64,000 nucleotides of DNA from Bacillota bacterium. GTDB lineage: Bacteria; Bacillota; Clostridia; Christensenellales; Aristaeellaceae. Positions within the stretch are counted from its first letter, which is position 1. Every line of letters begins with the position of its first letter. The position numbers and the translations under genes are program-made. The stretch spans positions 33,797-97,796 of the forward strand of contig JAEYCB010000024.1 of assembly GCA_023404345.1 (NCBI GenBank), given 5' to 3'. The notes beneath the pieces were generated by a model. That model worked only from the letters and a program-made list of their open reading frames with translations. It did not search any database and was not told the origin of the DNA. Below are positions 8,440 through 17,417 of this stretch, one piece after another.

Positions 8440-9372
8440 TTACGCCCTTCCCAATTCCTGCCGCACACGCCGGGCCACGCCTTCGCCGTCCAGACCGAAG
8501 TGCTTTTCCAGATAGCTCTGGTTGCCCACGATGCTGCAATAGGTATCGTTCAGGCCCAGACGCACCACGCGGGGGCGCGGGCCGGTCAGGCCACAGACAT
8601 ATTCGCACACCGCGCCGCCAAAGCCGCCTACGATGGTGTGCTCCTCCAGCGTAAAGAGCACGGGCACCCGGCCGCACAGGCCGGACAGATAGGCCTCGTC
8701 CAGAGGCTTTATGGTGGGGAAGCTGGCCACGCCTACATGCAGGCCATCCGCCTCCAGAAGGTGCGCCGCTTCCACGGCGCTGCCCAGAATGCCCCCCGCA
8801 GTGAGAATGTAGGCGTCTGTGCCGGGAAACTGCTCAAGCGCCTGTCCGTACCGGTAGCCCGCGAGCGATCCATCCTCGTGAAAATGCGGCTCGCCGCCGC
8901 GGCCGATGCGCAGGTAAGCCACCCCCGGCTCGCTGAGGAAGGGGCCCATCACGGCTTCCGTCTCCACGCCGTCGGCGGGGGCGTAAACTTTCACGCCCGG
9001 CAGGATGCGCAGCGCGCTCATGTCCTCCGTGGCATGATGGGTCATGCCCAACGTGCCATAGACAAAGCCCGCACCCACGCACACGATTTTCACGTTCACC
9101 TCGTGATAGGCGCAGCAGTTGCGGATCTGCTCCAGACAGCGCAGCGTGGGAAAGTTGCCGATGGAATAGACCACCACCGTCTTTCCCTCCAGCGCCATGC
9201 CGGCGGCCATGCTCATCATGGCCTGCTCCGAGATGCCGGCGTTGATGAAACGGTCGGGGAATTTCTTCATATAAGGAAACAGCACGCCAAAGCCCAGGTC
9301 GCCAGTGACCAGCACCAGCTCGGGGTGTGCTTCGGCGTAGGCTTCCAGACAGCGGGTGAAGGTATCTCTCAT
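8440..9372 (-). CDS. Transketolase, C-terminal subunit
   Basis: This 310-residue protein corresponds to the Pyr and C-terminal domains of a split transketolase. Visible are LVTGDLGFGVL, INAGISEQAMMSMAAG (the conserved Glu that activates TPP), THHATEDMSALRILPGV and TLEEHTIVGGFGGAV. It needs the N-terminal (PP domain) subunit encoded directly upstream and coupled by an ATGA overlap at 9369-9372. Together they would move a two-carbon ketol unit between sugar phosphates. The start was placed at ATG 9372 (GGAGG upstream); an earlier frame start lies within the upstream gene. Its genetic link to a sugar transferase suggests a role in making a surface-sugar precursor rather than central metabolism; that is inference. 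Confidence 0.85.
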   Translation of the reverse strand: MRDTFTRCLEAYAEAHPELVLVTGDLGFGVLFPYMKKFPDRFINAGISEQAMMSMAAGMALEGKTVVVYSIGNFPTLRCLEQIRNCCAYHEVNVKIVCVGAGFVYGTLGMTHHATEDMSALRILPGVKVYAPADGVETEAVMGPFLSEPGVAYLRIGRGGEPHFHEDGSLAGYRYGQALEQFPGTDAYILTAGGILGSAVEAAHLLEADGLHVGVASFPTIKPLDEAYLSGLCGRVPVLFTLEEHTIVGGFGGAVCEYVCGLTGPRPRVVRLGLNDTYCSIVGNQSYLEKHFGLDGEGVARRVRQELGRA

Positions 9373-10925
9373 GGCTTGCCGGCCTCCAGTTCTTTCAGCG
9401 CCGCTTCGTATTCCTCGCCGCGCGCGGTGCGGTAGTGCCACAGCACGGAATGCTCCATAAAGCTTACGCCCTTGCCCTTCACCGTGTCGGCGATGACCAC
9501 GATGGGCTTGCCGCCGCCCATCGCGCCGCAGGCTTCCTCATAGGCGCGGTGCAGCGCCTCGTGGTCATGCCCGTCCACGCGGATGACATGCCAGCCGAAG
9601 GCGCGCCACTTTTCATCCAGAGGCTCCAGGGCGATTGTCTCCTGCACCGGAGCCAAAGACTGAATTTTATTGAAGTCGATGGTCACGATGAAGTTGTCCA
9701 GCTTGTACTGGTGGGCGATGAGCGCGCTTTCCCAGATAGCGCCCTCGTCGCATTCGCCATCGCCGATGATGCAGTACACGCGGTGCTCTTCATGGTTTAG
9801 CTTCGCGGCCATGGCCATGCCCATGGCCATGGGCATGCCTTGCCCCAGCGATCCTGTGGACGCCTCCACGCCCGGCACGCCCTTGTGGCTGACATGGCCG
9901 CTGAGGCGGCTGCCGTTCTGGCAATGGGTGAGCAGCTCGTCCACGGGGAAGAAGCCGCTTTCGGCCAGCGCGGCGTAAATGCCCGCGCCCGCGTGTCCCT
10001 TGCTCAGGATCAGCCGGTCACGCTCGGGCATGCGCGGATTGTGGGGGTCATAGCGCAGCACGTCGGCATAGAGCACGGCCACAAGGTCCGCCATGGAAAA
10101 GATGCTGGCGATGTGCGACGTGCCGCCGCGGCTGGTCATCTCCAGCGCATGCAGGCGAATCTTGTAGGCCAGATCCAGGCTTTTTTGGCAGTTCATCGGT
10201 TTCCTCCTTGCCGCGCGGGCAATTTCGCTCCGCACGGACGGTTCCCTGTTGAGATTCTTCTTCAGTACGCACAAGAGCGTGTCCCAAAACACTTTCGCGT
10301 CCAGTCCGAAGGACTGGCTACGCGCGTACGCGACGCGCATGCGGTTTTTTTCGGCAAGGATCTTCGTTTCGTAGCAGCCCTCCGGGTCGTCGTGTCCCAC
10401 CAGCTCGTCCAGGTTGATCAGGCGGATGGAGCTGGGATCGCTGATGCCGGGGCGCACCCAGAGGATGCACTGCTCATCAGGTGTATAGCGCATGGTATAG
10501 CGCAAAAGCTCCGGCCGGGGACCAATGAAGGACATCTCCCCCTTGAGGATGTTGAACAGCTGGGGCAGCTCGTCGAGCTTGCTGCGCCTGAGCACGCGGC
10601 CCACCCGCGTCACGCGGGGATCGTTGAGCGCCGTGGTGGAGGCGTACTGGTCCGCACCCACCACCATGGTGCGGAACTTGAGAATGGAAAAAGGCCGGTT
10701 GTGATACCCGCCGCGCGGAGCCCGGTAGAACACCGGCCCCTGCGATGTACACTTGACCGCCACGGCGATGGGCAGCATTACCACAAGGCAGGGAAGCAGA
10801 AAAACGACCGCCAGCACAAAGTCCAGGCCCCGCTTGAGCACCTTGCTGTAAAACGGATGCGCGAGCGGTCCGTCCCAGCGGGGCAGCTGCTCTTGCGCGG
10901 CTTCCCGCGTCAGGTCCTTTTCCAT
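9369..10925 (-). CDS. Sugar transferase fused in frame to transketolase N-terminal subunit
   Basis: One open frame of 518 residues. Residues about 1-230 are a polyprenyl-phosphate hexose-1-phosphate transferase (WcaJ/PglC type): one membrane helix (FVLAVVFLLPCLVVML), PFSILKFRTMV, DELPQLFNILKGEMS and FIGPRPE. After a short Arg-rich link, residues about 244-518 are a transketolase N-terminal subunit: LSKGHAGAGIYAAL, the TPP motif IIGDGECDEG and the conserved TVKGKGVSFME. No stop separates them. However, an internal ATG at 10196 (MNCQKSLDL) has an excellent AAGGAGG 6 bases upstream, so a free transketolase subunit is probably also made. The start ATG at 10925 is chosen over a TTG at 10961. Either a true fusion or a lost stop codon is possible. 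Confidence 0.82.
   Translation of the reverse strand: MEKDLTREAAQEQLPRWDGPLAHPFYSKVLKRGLDFVLAVVFLLPCLVVMLPIAVAVKCTSQGPVFYRAPRGGYHNRPFSILKFRTMVVGADQYASTTALNDPRVTRVGRVLRRSKLDELPQLFNILKGEMSFIGPRPELLRYTMRYTPDEQCILWVRPGISDPSSIRLINLDELVGHDDPEGCYETKILAEKNRMRVAYARSQSFGLDAKVFWDTLLCVLKKNLNREPSVRSEIARAARRKPMNCQKSLDLAYKIRLHALEMTSRGGTSHIASIFSMADLVAVLYADVLRYDPHNPRMPERDRLILSKGHAGAGIYAALAESGFFPVDELLTHCQNGSRLSGHVSHKGVPGVEASTGSLGQGMPMAMGMAMAAKLNHEEHRVYCIIGDGECDEGAIWESALIAHQYKLDNFIVTIDFNKIQSLAPVQETIALEPLDEKWRAFGWHVIRVDGHDHEALHRAYEEACGAMGGGKPIVVIADTVKGKGVSFMEHSVLWHYRTARGEEYEAALKELEAGKP
10194..10209 (-). promoter_or_regulatory. Internal ribosome binding site and start for the transketolase N subunit
   Basis: AAGGAGG at 10209-10203, six bases, then ATG at 10196-10194, in frame with the upstream sugar transferase. 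It would yield a separate 275-residue transketolase subunit. Confidence 0.7.
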
Positions 10926-11061
10926 GCCTGCGGCCCTTCCCTTCCTGCGTGCGGCGCTCAAACGCCGACACGAATCATCGTATCACACCCAAGGGGAGGA
11001 AGTCAATTTTTTATGGAAATTCCGAAAAACCGCAAAACGCTTTAGAAGCCACCGCGGTGGG

Positions 11062-11089
11062 TTGCATTCTGATGAAACTATGGTAAAAT
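11062..11089 (+). promoter_or_regulatory. Promoter upstream of rimO
   Basis: TTGCAT at 11062-11067 and TAAAAT at 11084-11089, spacer 16. The start point would leave a leader of only about a dozen bases before ATG 11109, which may favour the later GTG at 11157. Confidence 0.55.
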
Positions 11090-11108
11090 AACGCCAGGAG
11101 AGACAAAC

Positions 11109-12467
11109 ATGTGTGCGTGTCACTCCTTCAAGAAGCGATGGGAGGGAAAAGGGACGGTGTACAGCGTAGGCGTCGTTTCCCTTGGGTGCAGTAAAAACCG
11201 CGTGGATACTGAACTGATGCTAGGAATTCTGCGCAATGCGGGTTATCGTATCACCGCCGACGAGCGAGAAGCGGATATCCTGATTGTCAATACCTGCGGC
11301 TTTATCGAGCCGGCCAAACAGGAGAGCATTGATACGCTGCTGTCTCTGGCACGTTATAAACAGGAAGGGCGGCTCAAACTGCTGGCGGCCACCGGTTGCC
11401 TTACGCAGCGCTATGAGCAGGCCATTTTGCAGGATATGCCGGAGGTGGATCTGGTGCTTGGTGTAAGCCAGTACCCCATGCTTCCCCGTGCCATCGAGGA
11501 AGCGCTGGCGGGCAAGAGGCCTAGTTACTGCGCGCCGGATGCTACTGTGCTGTGCGGGGAGCGGGTGCTCACCACCGCACCATATACGGCCTATGTACGT
11601 ATCGCCGATGGGTGTGATAACCGCTGCGCCTACTGCGCCATTCCGCTCATCCGCGGCGGCTTCCGCTCCCGCGACATGCAAAGTGTGCTGGATGAAATCC
11701 GCGCTTTGGCGGATCAGGGCGTCAAGGAACATGTGCTGGTGGCACAGGACACCTCGCGCTTCGGTATGGACACGCACGGGCGCAGCCTGCTGCCGGAACT
11801 GATGGTTCGTGCGGCGGACATCCCCGGCGTGGAGTGGCTGCGCGTGCTCTACTGCTATCCCGACGAAGTGGATGATACCCTTTTGGAGGCCATGGCCTCG
11901 CGGCCCAACATCTGCCGCTACCTGGACCTGCCCCTCCAGCACGCCGACCCGCAGCTGCTCCGTCGTATGAACCGCCGGGGAGACATCGAACAGACCCGCG
12001 CGTTTCTCAAAAAGGCGCGTGGAATGGGCTTCACGCTGCGCACCACTTTCATCACCGGTTTCCCTGGTGAGACGGACGAGCAGTTCGACCGCCTGATGGA
12101 TTTTGTTCGGGACGTGCGTTTCGACCGGCTGGGTGCGTTCTGCTATTCGGCAGAAGACGATACCCCTGCGGCCGTTATGCCCAATCAGGTGCCGGAGGAT
12201 GTGAAGCAGCGGCGGCTGGACCGGCTGATGACGGCCCAGCAGGACATCTCACTGGAACGTAACCAGCTTCGCGTAGGCAGCACGGAGCGCGTGCTGGTAG
12301 AAAGCGTGGACTCGGATGGCGTGGCCATAGCACGCTCCGCAGCAGAGGCACCGGAGACAGATGGTGTTATCCGCGTCAGCGGTGCTTGCGAAGCGGATAT
12401 CGGCTGCTTTGTCATGGCGCATATTACCGGCGCCGATACTTATGACCTGACGGGGGAAAAGCTATGA
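11109..12467 (+). CDS. rimO: Ribosomal protein S12 methylthiotransferase RimO
   Basis: Radical-SAM enzyme that adds a methylthio group to an Asp of ribosomal protein S12. Domains in order: N-terminal MTTase domain with SLGCSKNRVD, NTCGFIEPA and TGCLTQRY cysteines for the auxiliary cluster; the radical-SAM CxxxCxxC motif in CDNRCAYCAIP; LPLQHADPQLLRRMNR; and a C-terminal TRAM domain. RimO (not MiaB) is indicated by the SLGCSKN and PLIRGGFRSR style motifs. The ATG at 11109 has AGGAG, but the family usually begins at the equivalent of VYSVGVVSLGC, so GTG 11157 is an alternative. It overlaps pgsA by ATGA and starts an operon through cinA and possibly recA. Confidence 0.93.
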   Translation: MCACHSFKKRWEGKGTVYSVGVVSLGCSKNRVDTELMLGILRNAGYRITADEREADILIVNTCGFIEPAKQESIDTLLSLARYKQEGRLKLLAATGCLTQRYEQAILQDMPEVDLVLGVSQYPMLPRAIEEALAGKRPSYCAPDATVLCGERVLTTAPYTAYVRIADGCDNRCAYCAIPLIRGGFRSRDMQSVLDEIRALADQGVKEHVLVAQDTSRFGMDTHGRSLLPELMVRAADIPGVEWLRVLYCYPDEVDDTLLEAMASRPNICRYLDLPLQHADPQLLRRMNRRGDIEQTRAFLKKARGMGFTLRTTFITGFPGETDEQFDRLMDFVRDVRFDRLGAFCYSAEDDTPAAVMPNQVPEDVKQRRLDRLMTAQQDISLERNQLRVGSTERVLVESVDSDGVAIARSAAEAPETDGVIRVSGACEADIGCFVMAHITGADTYDLTGEKL

Positions 12468-13006
12468 ACTGGCCCAATCGATTGTCCCTCCTTCGGGTAG
12501 GACTGGTCCCGCTGGTGGTGCTGATGATTTGTATCGGCGCTTCCTGGTCCTATACTGTGGCGCTGGCGTTGTTTCTGGCAGGCAGCTTGACAGACTGGGC
12601 AGATGGCTGGATGGCGCGCCGCTACAAGATTGTAACCAACTTCGGCAAATTTGTGGATCCTGTTGCAGACAAGCTATTGGTATTATCCACCATGATCAGC
12701 CTGTGCGGACAGGGTTGGATTCCCGCATGGGCTTGCGTGGTGGTGCTTTTCCGTGAGCTTGCGGTAGATGGCTTGCGTCTGGTGGCGGTAGAGCAGGGCA
12801 AGGTGATTGCCGCAGGCAAGCTGGGCAAGATCAAAACCTGCACACAGATGGCTATGCTGGTAGTCTATTTGCTGGCCGCTATCGGCTGGCTCCATGTTCC
12901 GGTGCTGAACTGGACGCTTTTGGCGCTTGCTGTGGCGATGACGCTGTGGAGCGGGGTGGATTATTTTTGGAAAAACCGCGCGTTGTTTGCCGGCAGCCTT
13001 CGCTGA
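12464..13006 (+). CDS. pgsA: CDP-diacylglycerol-glycerol-3-phosphate phosphatidyltransferase
   Basis: Membrane enzyme making phosphatidylglycerol phosphate, the first committed step to phosphatidylglycerol. The CDP-alcohol phosphotransferase motif is complete: Asp44, Asp47-Gly48, Ala51-Arg52, Gly61, Asp65 and Asp69 (within DWADGWMARRYK and FGKFVDPVADK). Several hydrophobic helices are visible. At 180 residues its length is normal. It is coupled to rimO by an ATGA overlap and followed by cinA, a frequent rimO-pgsA-cinA-recA order in Firmicutes. Confidence 0.93.
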   Translation: MNWPNRLSLLRVGLVPLVVLMICIGASWSYTVALALFLAGSLTDWADGWMARRYKIVTNFGKFVDPVADKLLVLSTMISLCGQGWIPAWACVVVLFRELAVDGLRLVAVEQGKVIAAGKLGKIKTCTQMAMLVVYLLAAIGWLHVPVLNWTLLALAVAMTLWSGVDYFWKNRALFAGSLR

Positions 13007-13036
13007 CTGGCCAGTGCGGAACGCCTGGAAAGGACG

Positions 13037-13528
13037 ATGAACGGTATGACGCGGCTTGAGCAGATCAGCGCGCAGGTAGTTGCCCGCTTTGGAGCGGCGC
13101 ACAAGACCTTGGGTACAGCCGAGAGCCTGACCGGCGGGATGATCGCCTCGTCGGTGGCAGATGTGAGCGGGGCTAGCGCGGTGCTCATGGGCGGCGTGGT
13201 CAGCTACGATCCCCGTGTGAAGCACGAGGTGCTGGGGGTATCCCAACAGGTGATCGACACCGTGGGCGTAGTGAGCGAACCGTGTGCCCGGCAGATGGCT
13301 GAGGGCGCGCGAAGCATGCTTAAGGTGGATGTGGCGGTCAGCGCCACGGGTGTGGCCGGCCCCACCGGCGGAACGCCGCAGACCCCGGTGGGCACGGTGT
13401 TTCTGGGCGTGAGCAGCCCGAAAGGTACGCGCGTAGAAGAATGCCATTTTACCGGAGACCGGTCACAGGTGCGTGCACAGAGCGCTGTCCGCGCGCTGGA
13501 AATGGCGTTGGATGCGCTGGACGCCTAA
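13037..13528 (+). CDS. cinA: Nicotinamide-nucleotide amidase (CinA C-terminal domain, PncC type)
   Basis: This 163-residue single-domain protein corresponds to the C-terminal amidase domain of CinA, which deamidates NMN to NaMN in the pyridine nucleotide cycle. Motifs seen: TAESLTGGMIAS with the catalytic Ser, GGVVSYDPRVKHEVLGV, and the conserved ATGVAGPTGGTPQTPVGTV. The N-terminal molybdopterin-like domain of full-length CinA is absent, as in PncC. It lies between pgsA and recA, the classical neighbourhood. Confidence 0.9.
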   Translation: MNGMTRLEQISAQVVARFGAAHKTLGTAESLTGGMIASSVADVSGASAVLMGGVVSYDPRVKHEVLGVSQQVIDTVGVVSEPCARQMAEGARSMLKVDVAVSATGVAGPTGGTPQTPVGTVFLGVSSPKGTRVEECHFTGDRSQVRAQSAVRALEMALDALDA

Positions 13529-13572
13529 AACCGTCTGATACGAAGCAGGACGAAAGAGGGGTTTATTAGAAG

Positions 13573-14700
13573 ATGGCCAAAAAAGAAACCGCCAAAAAGG
13601 AAGTTGTGAAAAAAGACGAGCTGCGCGAGGAGAAGATGAAGGCGCTGGAAAATGCGCTGACCCAGCTGAACAAAACCTATGGCAAGGGCAGCGTGATGAA
13701 ATTCAGCGACAAGGTTGCTGATACCAACCTCCAGGTCATCTCTACCGGCTGCCTGGACCTGGATATGGCGCTGGGTGTAGGCGGACTGCCGCGCGGCCGC
13801 GTGGTGGAAATCTACGGCCCTGAAAGCAGTGGCAAGACCACAGTGGCGCTGCACTGCGTGGCCGAGGCGCAGAAGGCGGGCGGCGTAGCCGCATTTATTG
13901 ACGCAGAGCATGCGCTGGATCCCGTATATGCCAAGAAACTTGGTGTGAACATCGACGATCTCTACATTTCTCAGCCCGATACCGGCGAGCAGGCGCTGGA
14001 GATCTGCGAGGCGCTGGTGCGTTCCGGCGCGGTGGATATCGTGGTCATCGACTCTGTGGCGGCGCTGGTGCCCAAGGCCGAAATCGAGGGCGACATGGGC
14101 GACAGCTTCGTGGGCTTGCAGGCCCGGCTGATGAGTCAGGCGCTGCGCAAGCTGACGGGCGTGATCTCCAAGACCAACGCCGTGGCCATCTTCATCAACC
14201 AGCTGCGCGAAAAGGTGGGCGTGATGTACGGCAACCCCGAAACCACAACCGGCGGCCGCGCGCTCAAGTTCTACGCGAGCGTGCGCCTCGACGTGCGCCG
14301 GGGCGAGCAGCTGAAAAACGGTTCTGACGTGATCGGCAACCGCACCAAGGTCAAGGTGGTCAAAAACAAGGTGGCCCCGCCCTTCAAGGTGGCCGAGTTT
14401 GATATCATTTATGGCGAGGGTATCAGCAAGTTTGGCTCACTCCTGGACATGGCCGTAGAACGCGACATCATCCACAAGAGTGGCGCCTGGTTCTCCTACG
14501 AGGACCAACGCATTGGTCAGGGCCGCGAAAACGCGCGCCAGTACCTACGCGACCATCCCGAACTGGCGGATCAGATCGAGAAGATCGTCCGCGAGGAGGC
14601 TATGGCTGCTGCTGCCAACAATATGGCTGGCCCGGAGGCTGTCTCCGCTTCCGATGAGGAAGATCCCGATCTGGCTCTGATGGACGAAATCGAGGAGTGA
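13573..14700 (+). CDS. recA: Recombinase RecA
   Basis: Strand-exchange protein for homologous recombination and SOS signalling. Walker A GPESSGKT lies at residues 82-89. DIVVIDSVAALVPKAEIEG (Walker B region), loop 2 with FINQLREKVGVMYGNPETTTGG, and the acidic C-terminus (SDEEDPDLALMDEIEE) are all present. At 375 residues it is slightly longer than usual because of a Lys-rich N-terminal extension. It has its own GAGG-type site, 44 bases after cinA. No clear LexA box was recognised upstream. A GC-rich hairpin follows at 14717. Confidence 0.98.
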   Translation: MAKKETAKKEVVKKDELREEKMKALENALTQLNKTYGKGSVMKFSDKVADTNLQVISTGCLDLDMALGVGGLPRGRVVEIYGPESSGKTTVALHCVAEAQKAGGVAAFIDAEHALDPVYAKKLGVNIDDLYISQPDTGEQALEICEALVRSGAVDIVVIDSVAALVPKAEIEGDMGDSFVGLQARLMSQALRKLTGVISKTNAVAIFINQLREKVGVMYGNPETTTGGRALKFYASVRLDVRRGEQLKNGSDVIGNRTKVKVVKNKVAPPFKVAEFDIIYGEGISKFGSLLDMAVERDIIHKSGAWFSYEDQRIGQGRENARQYLRDHPELADQIEKIVREEAMAAAANNMAGPEAVSASDEEDPDLALMDEIEE

Positions 14701-14716
14701 CGTGCACTGCGCGTCC

Positions 14717-14749
14717 AAGGCCCCGGAACGCAGGCGCGTCCGGGGCTTT
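14717..14749 (+). terminator. Probable terminator after recA
   Basis: AAGGCCCCGGA / TCCGGGGCTTT hairpin with only a short T run. Confidence 0.55.
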
Positions 14750-14797
14750 GAACATGGGGCCCTGCTATCGTGGGCCGTCGGGAAGGAAGGATGCGCA

Positions 14798-16309
14798 ATG
14801 ACAATTGCCGCCGGAGTATCGCGCAAATATGCCGCGCTGTTTTTGGCGGGCTTGGGCGCATGGGTGCTCAACACCCTGGCCATTTCCGTGGAAGGAATGG
14901 CGATGGATGTAGCCTGCGCTGCGCTGCCAGTTGTGTGGCTAGCCCTGGCTGCCTGGCTGCGTGTGAGAGGGCGCTGGACAGCGCGCACACTTACCTCGTT
15001 GATCCTGGTGGGTGGATTTCTGGTGGGCTTGTGCTTTATCCTTAGACTGCCGTACAATTTCAGCTGGCATGACTTGGCTTCCTATAGTGCGGATTTCAGT
15101 GGCGCTGCAAAACCGGATGGCCATCTGGGATATATCGCCTGGATTGTGGAAAACGGAACGCTGCCTTCTATGGACCCTCGTGTGGAAGGATATAGTGTGT
15201 TCTATAACCCACCGCTGTACCATCTGATTCAGGCGGGTTTCATGCGGCTGAACCTGTGGCTGAAGGTGCCCGAGACTGTTGCGCTGGAGAATTTGCAGGT
15301 TGTTACGCTCATGTTTGCTTCGGCCTGCCCGCTGGTAGCGGTGGACCTGATGCGTTTCCTGGGCGTCAGCGAGCGGGGAGTACACATTGGTGCCCTTGTG
15401 ATGGCGTTTCAGCCGTCGTTGTGGATTTTAGGCGCGACGCTGAATAATGATATTCTATCCATCCTCTGCATTCTGGCCTGCATCCTCTTTACGGTGCGCT
15501 GGGAGCGCACACGCCGTATGCGTGATATTTTGGGCAGCGCGTTTTCATTGGGCGCAGGGATGGCGGCCAAGCTGTCCACTGCGCTGCTGATTCCGTGCGT
15601 GGCGCTGGTATTTATCGTTGCCTTCTTCCGTGACGTGAAGCGCTGGCGGCGATATGTGGGACAGTTTCTGGCTTTTTTGGGGGCGAGTGTGCCGCTGGCG
15701 GTGGCCTGGCCGCTATATCATCTATTGGTGTTCGACATGCCGCTCAATTATGTGCGTTTGCCTGCTGAAACCATTTATGTAGGGCATCTTTCCCTGTGGA
15801 AGCGCTTTGGTATTCCGGACTGGTTCGCCCGACGAGAGCTGTTTTACACCGGCGTGCGCAAAACGGATCACAATGTTTGGATGCAAACGTTCAAAACGGG
15901 TGTGTTCGACGAACTTACACTATTTGAAAAAGGCTCGACGATGTGGTATGTGGCCTATCTGTTGATGGCACTATTTTCGGCGCTGTTGCTGGTGGAACTG
16001 ATTCTGTTTGTCCGCACCCTGATAAAGCGGCCCGAGGGGATTTCGGGGTTGACTGCCACATTTTTGGGAATGTATGCTGCGGTGCTGGCGGCTTATTACA
16101 TCAAATTCTGCCTGGATTATCCCTATATCTGCTCCTTCAATTTTCGCTATATAGTGCCTGTGCTGCTTTTGGCGGCACTGGGTGCGGCATTTTGGCGAGA
16201 TCGTGCGCGGCGGTCAGGCTGGCTGGTATTCGCAACGGGGATGTTTGCTGCATTGGGCGTAGCAGTTTATGGAATTTGGTTCTTTTTCCCTGGGAAGTTA
16301 ATAGGTTGA
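14798..16309 (+). CDS. Polytopic membrane glycosyltransferase-like protein (PMT/ArnT type)
   Basis: About 503 residues with some ten hydrophobic segments. Short hydrophilic loops include FNFSWHDLASYSADFSG-like acidic residues after the second helix and a second loop with EGYSVFYNPPLYHLIQ. That layout resembles GT-C fold (lipid-linked sugar) transferases of the PMT/DUF2142 kind, where an Asp in the first outside loop is catalytic. No substrate can be named. ATG 14798 follows GGAAGGAAGG; an earlier in-frame GTG at 14702 would overlap the recA terminator. It stands alone between recA and the Tat substrate gene. Confidence 0.6.
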   Translation: MTIAAGVSRKYAALFLAGLGAWVLNTLAISVEGMAMDVACAALPVVWLALAAWLRVRGRWTARTLTSLILVGGFLVGLCFILRLPYNFSWHDLASYSADFSGAAKPDGHLGYIAWIVENGTLPSMDPRVEGYSVFYNPPLYHLIQAGFMRLNLWLKVPETVALENLQVVTLMFASACPLVAVDLMRFLGVSERGVHIGALVMAFQPSLWILGATLNNDILSILCILACILFTVRWERTRRMRDILGSAFSLGAGMAAKLSTALLIPCVALVFIVAFFRDVKRWRRYVGQFLAFLGASVPLAVAWPLYHLLVFDMPLNYVRLPAETIYVGHLSLWKRFGIPDWFARRELFYTGVRKTDHNVWMQTFKTGVFDELTLFEKGSTMWYVAYLLMALFSALLLVELILFVRTLIKRPEGISGLTATFLGMYAAVLAAYYIKFCLDYPYICSFNFRYIVPVLLLAALGAAFWRDRARRSGWLVFATGMFAALGVAVYGIWFFFPGKLIG

Positions 16310-16334
16310 CAATCTTTATGGAATGCGGTATAGT
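16306..16334 (+). promoter_or_regulatory. Promoter of the Tat-exported redox protein
   Basis: TTGACA 16306-16311 and TATAGT 16329-16334, spacer 17. The leader holds an imperfect hairpin (TTGGACAA ... TTGTCCCAA). Confidence 0.75.
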
Positions 16335-16396
16335 TACACCAGTTGGACAATTATGAGGGGGACGTTGTCCCAATAAAGCAAGGAGGTTCTTTTCGC

Positions 16397-17341
16397 ATGA
16401 AACCCATCGAACAGACTCGCCGTGAATTTCTGCGCGCTGCGGGTAAGGGCGTGCTAGGCGCTGCCGCGCTGACCGCCATCCCGTCCGTGCTCAAGCCTGC
16501 ACTGGCTGAAACGGCCACGGCTCCCGCATATCCCTGGACCTACCAGCCGGTGGACAAGGATGCTGTGCTCAAGCACACTTATGACTGCTTCTACTCCCAT
16601 GGCGGCTGCTGCGCGGCAGTGTTCGCCGGCATTATGGAAACCATGGGTGAGGCTTATGGCGCGCCCTACAACGTGCTCAATGGCAAAATGTTCGCTAATG
16701 GTGCGGCCGGCTACGGCGTAGCCTCTCTGTGCGGCTCGCTGGGTGGCGCCTGCGCGGTGATCGGTCTGTTCTGCGAGGCGGAGGATGCCCGCGCCCTGCG
16801 CGACCAGCTCTATGAGTGGTACAAGGTGGAACCCTTCCCCAGCTATCAGCCTGAAATTGAATCTGTTACGACGGTGTCCAATTCCGTGCTGTGCGCTGAT
16901 TCCGTAGGCGCGTATATGGAAGCCACCGGTTATGCCATGAGCGATCCTGGCCGTCTGGCCCGCTGCGCCGGCCTGAGCGCCGAGGTGGCCGCCAAGACCA
17001 TCGAGCTGCTTAACATCCATTTCGGATTTGAAGCCGCTCCCGTCGTAGAGGAAGCGTCTGCCGAGGAAGAAACAGTGGCCGAAAATGAGTACATCGGCGT
17101 GGGTACCAGTGAAATCGGCGGCGAAATCAAGGTGAAGGTGACCATGGATGGCGACAAGATCGCCAAGATTGAGGTTCTCAGCCATAACGAGACCGCCGGC
17201 ATCTCTGATCCTGCCTTCACGCAGATCCCCGAAGCCATCATTGCGGCCCAGTCCACCAGCGTGGATGCAGTCAGCGGTGCGACCAAGACCTCTGAGGCCC
17301 TGATCGCGGCGGTGAACGACGCGCTGTCCCAGATCAAGTAA
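16397..17341 (+). CDS. Tat-exported Cys-motif redox protein with C-terminal FMN-binding domain
   Basis: 314 residues. A twin-arginine signal is plain: TRREFLRAAGKG (Arg8-Arg9), then a weakly hydrophobic stretch ending ALAETA. Residues about 60-150 carry clustered cysteines (GGCCAAVFAGIMETMGE, ASLCGSLGGACAVIGLFC) like the C_GCAxxG_C_C / split-Soret family, suggesting a metal or heme-linked redox site. After an acidic linker (EEASAEEETVAE) comes an FMN_bind domain whose DAVSGATKTS ends in the S-G-A-T motif (Thr296), where ApbE attaches FMN covalently in related proteins. AAGGAGG precedes the ATG at 16397. The Tat translocase genes lie immediately downstream in convergent orientation. The electron donor and acceptor are unknown. 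Confidence 0.8.
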   Translation: MKPIEQTRREFLRAAGKGVLGAAALTAIPSVLKPALAETATAPAYPWTYQPVDKDAVLKHTYDCFYSHGGCCAAVFAGIMETMGEAYGAPYNVLNGKMFANGAAGYGVASLCGSLGGACAVIGLFCEAEDARALRDQLYEWYKVEPFPSYQPEIESVTTVSNSVLCADSVGAYMEATGYAMSDPGRLARCAGLSAEVAAKTIELLNIHFGFEAAPVVEEASAEEETVAENEYIGVGTSEIGGEIKVKVTMDGDKIAKIEVLSHNETAGISDPAFTQIPEAIIAAQSTSVDAVSGATKTSEALIAAVNDALSQIK

Positions 17342-17354
17342 AGTAAAGCAAGAA

Positions 17355-17395
17355 GCCGCCGCGCTTCCTAAAAGGAAACGCGGCGGCGTTTTTTG
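17355..17395 (+). terminator. Terminator between the redox gene and tatC
   Basis: GCCGCCGCG / CGCGGCGGC stem followed by a six-T run on the plus strand. Confidence 0.85.
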
Positions 17396-17417
17396 TTAGC
17401 TTGCCTGTAACGGACCA

